From NCBI GenBank assembly GCA_010672185.1, contig JAAHHL010000557.1, positions 1-5,427 of the forward strand: DNA of 5,427 nucleotides. Direction: 5' to 3'. The notes under the pieces are model-generated. The model did no database searches. It saw nothing but the letters and a program-made list of their open reading frames with translations, and was not told where the DNA came from. Of this stretch, positions 2,524 through 5,427 are shown in pieces (position 1 is the first letter of the stretch; each line of letters opens with the position of its first letter). The DNA is from Caldora sp. SIO3E6 (GTDB lineage: Bacteria > Cyanobacteriota > Cyanobacteriia > Cyanobacteriales > Coleofasciculaceae). The translations under genes and the position numbers were made by a program.

Positions 2524-5427
2524 TGGTGAAACTAGTACCCAAAATTGATCAACGGACAGCTAAGGAGATTGCTGAGCAAGTTCAGGAACTTATCAAAGAA
2601 TATACAGGAAAAACCCAAGAGCTTAAAGGTACTAGTGCTGCTTTAGTTAATATTTTTGCCCGTTTTGCTGAGATAATTATCGAAAGGCTCAATCAAGTTC
2701 CTGATAAAAACTTCTTAGCATTTTTAGATTTATTAGGAGCTTCTCGTTTACCCCCTCAACCGGCACGGGTTCCTTTGACTTTTTCTCTGGCTGGGGGAAC
2801 TAAAATTGATGCAGTAGTACCCAAGGGAACCCAGGTTGCTGCACCTCCAGGGGAAGGAGAAAAAGACCCGGTTATTTTTGAAACGGAGCGAGAGTTAATC
2901 GTAACCGCTGCTAAGTTAGAGTCGATTTTTGTCCGAGACCCTCAACAGGATTTATACAGTAATCCTAGTGTAAGTCTGACTCAGCAAGGAGCGGCAGGTG
3001 TTCAGGTCTTTCGGGGAAATAAGCCCATTGAACATCTTTTTTATATCGGACATAGTCAGCTTTTGGGCTTTACTGAAATTGAAAATTTTAAGTTAAAAAT
3101 AAATTTATCAGCAGCCCTAGGAAGTTCAGCAGATGTAAGCTGGGAGATTTGGCAAGAAACAGAAAGTGGAGGTATCTGGCAAGCTATTAATCCCATAAAT
3201 GATAGCACTCAAAGCTTAACTCAAATAGGAGAAGGAGAAGTTGTATTTAGTAATCTTACCGCTTTACCTTTAACCACTGTTAATTTAGTAACTAGTCGTT
3301 GGCTTCGCTGCCGGTTAGTTCCCCCCATTACCCTAGTCAATCAATTACCTCAAATTGCGGATATCGAGCTTGAGGCGACTATTCGTTCCACTGAAGGATT
3401 AATCGAAACAGCTTTTTTTAATCAACTACCCGTTGATTTAACTAAGGAGTTTTTCCCGTTTGGAGAAAAACCGAAGTTGGGAGATACTTTATATTTAGCC
3501 AATAGTCAAGTTTTTACCCAAGAAAATGCTCAAATTACTCTTCAAGTTAACTTGATCAATCCCGCGAGGGAACCAGATCCTCCGCCCATAGCACAGACTG
3601 TAACAGAAATTAGCAGTGAGCCAGATGACTTTCCTGCTCCGACACGAGCCTCCAGAAATCTAAGACTTAAGTGGGAGTTTTGGAATGGTAAAGTCTGGCA
3701 AGAATTGGGTGGATTTCAAGACAGTACCCAGGTTTTTACGGGAAATGGTCAGGTATTGTTTACTTTAGGGGAAAAACCTGCTCCGACAACAGTTAATGGA
3801 GTAGAAAGTTTCTGGATTCGTGTGCGCATTACTGCCGGAAACTATGGTAGAGAAGCATCCTATCAACAAGTAGGAGACAGCTATCGATTGCAGCCAGCCA
3901 CCTTTGCGCCTCCCTTGATTGCATCAATTGTAGTTAGCCACACCTTAACCATATCAGAGGCAGAACCAGAAGAGGTGGTCTCCTACAATGACTTTGTTTA
4001 TAGAACTCATCCTGTTCAACCTTTTATTCCTTTTAACCACATTGACCTTGAGCAACCAGCATTCTATCTCGGTTTTAATTTACCATTAGCTAGAACAGAT
4101 TTTCCCAATCGTACTCTCAGCCTATTTCCTAGGGTAACTGAGGTAAAGTCTGGAGACGATCATATCCCATGGTTACCTCATGGAACAAATGGGGCGCAAT
4201 TGAATAAAACTGAGCCAGTTCAACTATTATGGGAATATTGGAATGGCCAAGAATGGGGACAACTAACTATAAGAGATGAAACCAAAAACTTTACCCTTTC
4301 CGGTTTAATTGAATTTCTGCCACCAGCAAATTTTGCCCCCAAGGAAGACTTTAATCTACCTCCCCGTTATTGGTTGCGGGTTCGATGGTTAAAGGGTGAC
4401 TATGAAGTTGAACCCAGGCTAGAGCAAGTACTGCTTAACACCACTACAGCAGTCCAAACCTTGACCATCCAACAGGAAAACCTTGGTTCTAGTGATGGCA
4501 GCGAGAATCAACAGTTTCAGACAACTCGCCAGCCCATTTTAGCAGGTCAACAGCTGGAAGTCCGGGAACCAGAAGTGCCTTCTGCCTTGGAAAAGCAAAA
4601 AATTGTCCTCGAAGAAGGGGAAGATGCCATTACTACTATTGCTGATGCCACGGGAAGACCTCAAGCAATTTGGGTACGTTGGCATCAAGTCAAGGATTTT
4701 TACCAATCAGAACCACGCGATCGCCATTATGTCCTCGATAATCTTACCGGAAAAATTACCTTCGGCGATGGACGTAATGGACTAATTCCTCCCCCTGGTA
4801 AAGGCAATATCCGTATGAGTGCCTATCAAACCGGTGGTGGGACTGCTGGTAACAAACCCGCTGGATCCATCGTACAACTCAAAACGACCATTCCCTATGT
4901 GGACAAAGTGATCAACCATCAAGCCGCAGCAGGGGGAGCAGCAGCGGAAAGCCTGGAATCCTTGATTGAGCGGGCTCCCAAGGAGGTTCGCCATCGTCAA
5001 CGTGCTGTGACTAAGGAAGATTACGAAGATTTAGCCAAACTTGCTTCACCGGAGGTAAGTAGGGCTAGGTGTGTGCCTTTAGCTAATTTGAAAGCTAATC
5101 CCCTAGATACCAAACCCAATTTAACGGGAGCCGTGAGTGTAATTATTGTTCCCCACTCCCAGGAAGCCAAACCCCTACCGAGTTTAGAACTAACTAATCG
5201 TATCCAAAGCTACCTACAAACCTACAGTGAACCCACAGTGGCAATCTCGGTAGTAGGCGCTCCCTATGTCCGGGTGGATATTACCACGGAAATTGCAGTT
5301 ACTTCCCTAGAAGGAGCTGGTGAGGTAGCACAAACAGTGGAGCAAACCTTAGCTAGTTTTCTCCATCCTCTCACGGGAGGTTTTGCAGGTAAAGGTTGGA
5401 ATTTTGGTCGTCAGCCTTACAAATCGG
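2523..5427 (+). CDS. Baseplate J/gp6-like wedge protein of a contractile injection system (Afp11/Pvc11-like), 3' end beyond window
   Basis: The frame is open without a stop from the ATG at 2523 to the window end, giving 968 codons. The ATG sits in a TAATG overlap with gp25 and has GAAGGGAG at 2506-2513, about 9 nt upstream. Residues 9-75 are helical (IDQRTAKEIAEQV ... FLAFLDLLGASRLPP). Residues 80-135 carry the entry strands (ARVPLTFSLAGG, VVPKGTQVAAP, VIFETERELIV). The middle (about 200-640) holds three Trp-rich modules beginning W-E-x-W at residues 207, 384 and 570. The C-terminal part is the baseplate J core: FGDG at 747-750, YQTGGGTAGN at 768-777, the RAPKEVRHRQRAVTKEDYEDLA stretch around 817-838, and ITTEIAVTSLEG near the end. 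Family members dimerise to build the wedge ring around the spike hub. Assignment to the Afp11 rather than Afp12 position is inferred from size and from following gp25. Confidence 0.92.
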   Translation, partial: MVKLVPKIDQRTAKEIAEQVQELIKEYTGKTQELKGTSAALVNIFARFAEIIIERLNQVPDKNFLAFLDLLGASRLPPQPARVPLTFSLAGGTKIDAVVPKGTQVAAPPGEGEKDPVIFETERELIVTAAKLESIFVRDPQQDLYSNPSVSLTQQGAAGVQVFRGNKPIEHLFYIGHSQLLGFTEIENFKLKINLSAALGSSADVSWEIWQETESGGIWQAINPINDSTQSLTQIGEGEVVFSNLTALPLTTVNLVTSRWLRCRLVPPITLVNQLPQIADIELEATIRSTEGLIETAFFNQLPVDLTKEFFPFGEKPKLGDTLYLANSQVFTQENAQITLQVNLINPAREPDPPPIAQTVTEISSEPDDFPAPTRASRNLRLKWEFWNGKVWQELGGFQDSTQVFTGNGQVLFTLGEKPAPTTVNGVESFWIRVRITAGNYGREASYQQVGDSYRLQPATFAPPLIASIVVSHTLTISEAEPEEVVSYNDFVYRTHPVQPFIPFNHIDLEQPAFYLGFNLPLARTDFPNRTLSLFPRVTEVKSGDDHIPWLPHGTNGAQLNKTEPVQLLWEYWNGQEWGQLTIRDETKNFTLSGLIEFLPPANFAPKEDFNLPPRYWLRVRWLKGDYEVEPRLEQVLLNTTTAVQTLTIQQENLGSSDGSENQQFQTTRQPILAGQQLEVREPEVPSALEKQKIVLEEGEDAITTIADATGRPQAIWVRWHQVKDFYQSEPRDRHYVLDNLTGKITFGDGRNGLIPPPGKGNIRMSAYQTGGGTAGNKPAGSIVQLKTTIPYVDKVINHQAAAGGAAAESLESLIERAPKEVRHRQRAVTKEDYEDLAKLASPEVSRARCVPLANLKANPLDTKPNLTGAVSVIIVPHSQEAKPLPSLELTNRIQSYLQTYSEPTVAISVVGAPYVRVDITTEIAVTSLEGAGEVAQTVEQTLASFLHPLTGGFAGKGWNFGRQPYKS
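4717..4724. repeat. HIP1 octamer GCGATCGC
   Basis: This is a perfect HIP1 palindrome within the J-like coding sequence (in the SEPRDRHYV region). It is the third copy in 5.4 kb and consistent with a cyanobacterial genome. Confidence 0.9.

Noticed and set aside
4603..5000. Short open frames at 4603-4785 (+) and 4782-5000 (-)
   Set aside because: They fall within the long J-like reading frame, which stays open and shows the baseplate J hallmarks through this stretch.

Overview
The window looks like chromosomal DNA of a cyanobacterium. It carries three copies of the HIP1 octamer GCGATCGC (319-326, 1582-1589, 4717-4724), a short-tandem heptanucleotide repeat of the kind known from filamentous cyanobacteria, moderately AT-rich genes, and proteins that match cyanobacterial contractile injection system (CIS) families by eye. 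Genus and species cannot be fixed from the sequence alone.

The core is part of a baseplate/spike operon of a phage-tail-like CIS (extracellular eCIS or thylakoid-anchored tCIS type), all on the plus strand. In order these are: the C-terminal end of a gpD/gp27-like spike-hub protein (2-280, cut by the window edge); a gpV/gp5-like spike with OB fold and beta-helix (277-924, ATGA-coupled to gpD); a PAAR-like spike tip (1078-1473); a GPW/gp25-like baseplate wedge protein (2107-2523); and a very long baseplate J/gp6-like wedge protein (2523 to the window end, open, 968 codons visible, starting in a TAATG overlap with gp25). Together these would form the central spike (gpD hub, gpV needle, PAAR tip) and the wedge that ties the spike to the sheath. 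No sheath, tube, AAA+ ATPase or effector gene is in view.

The operon is interrupted in two places. Between gpV and PAAR (925-1077) lie 5.4 copies of the heptamer TTTGTYG directly abutting the gpV stop codon, then two perfect head-to-tail copies of a 38-bp unit, each with a 17-nt hairpin, ending 3 bp before the PAAR start codon. Between PAAR and gp25 lies a complete hicAB toxin-antitoxin pair on the opposite strand (hicA 1829-2053, hicB 1590-1832, overlapping by 4 bp). Its bracketing gaps contain candidate stem-loops (1481-1504 and 1578-1608) and a 53-bp divergent region (2054-2106) that would have to serve hicA and possibly gp25.

The components belong to recognised families, so this is not a new machine. 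The parts most worth a second look are the antisense hicAB inside the baseplate operon, the repeat block that leaves the PAAR start without a visible Shine-Dalgarno sequence, and a triplicated Trp-rich module inside the J-like protein.
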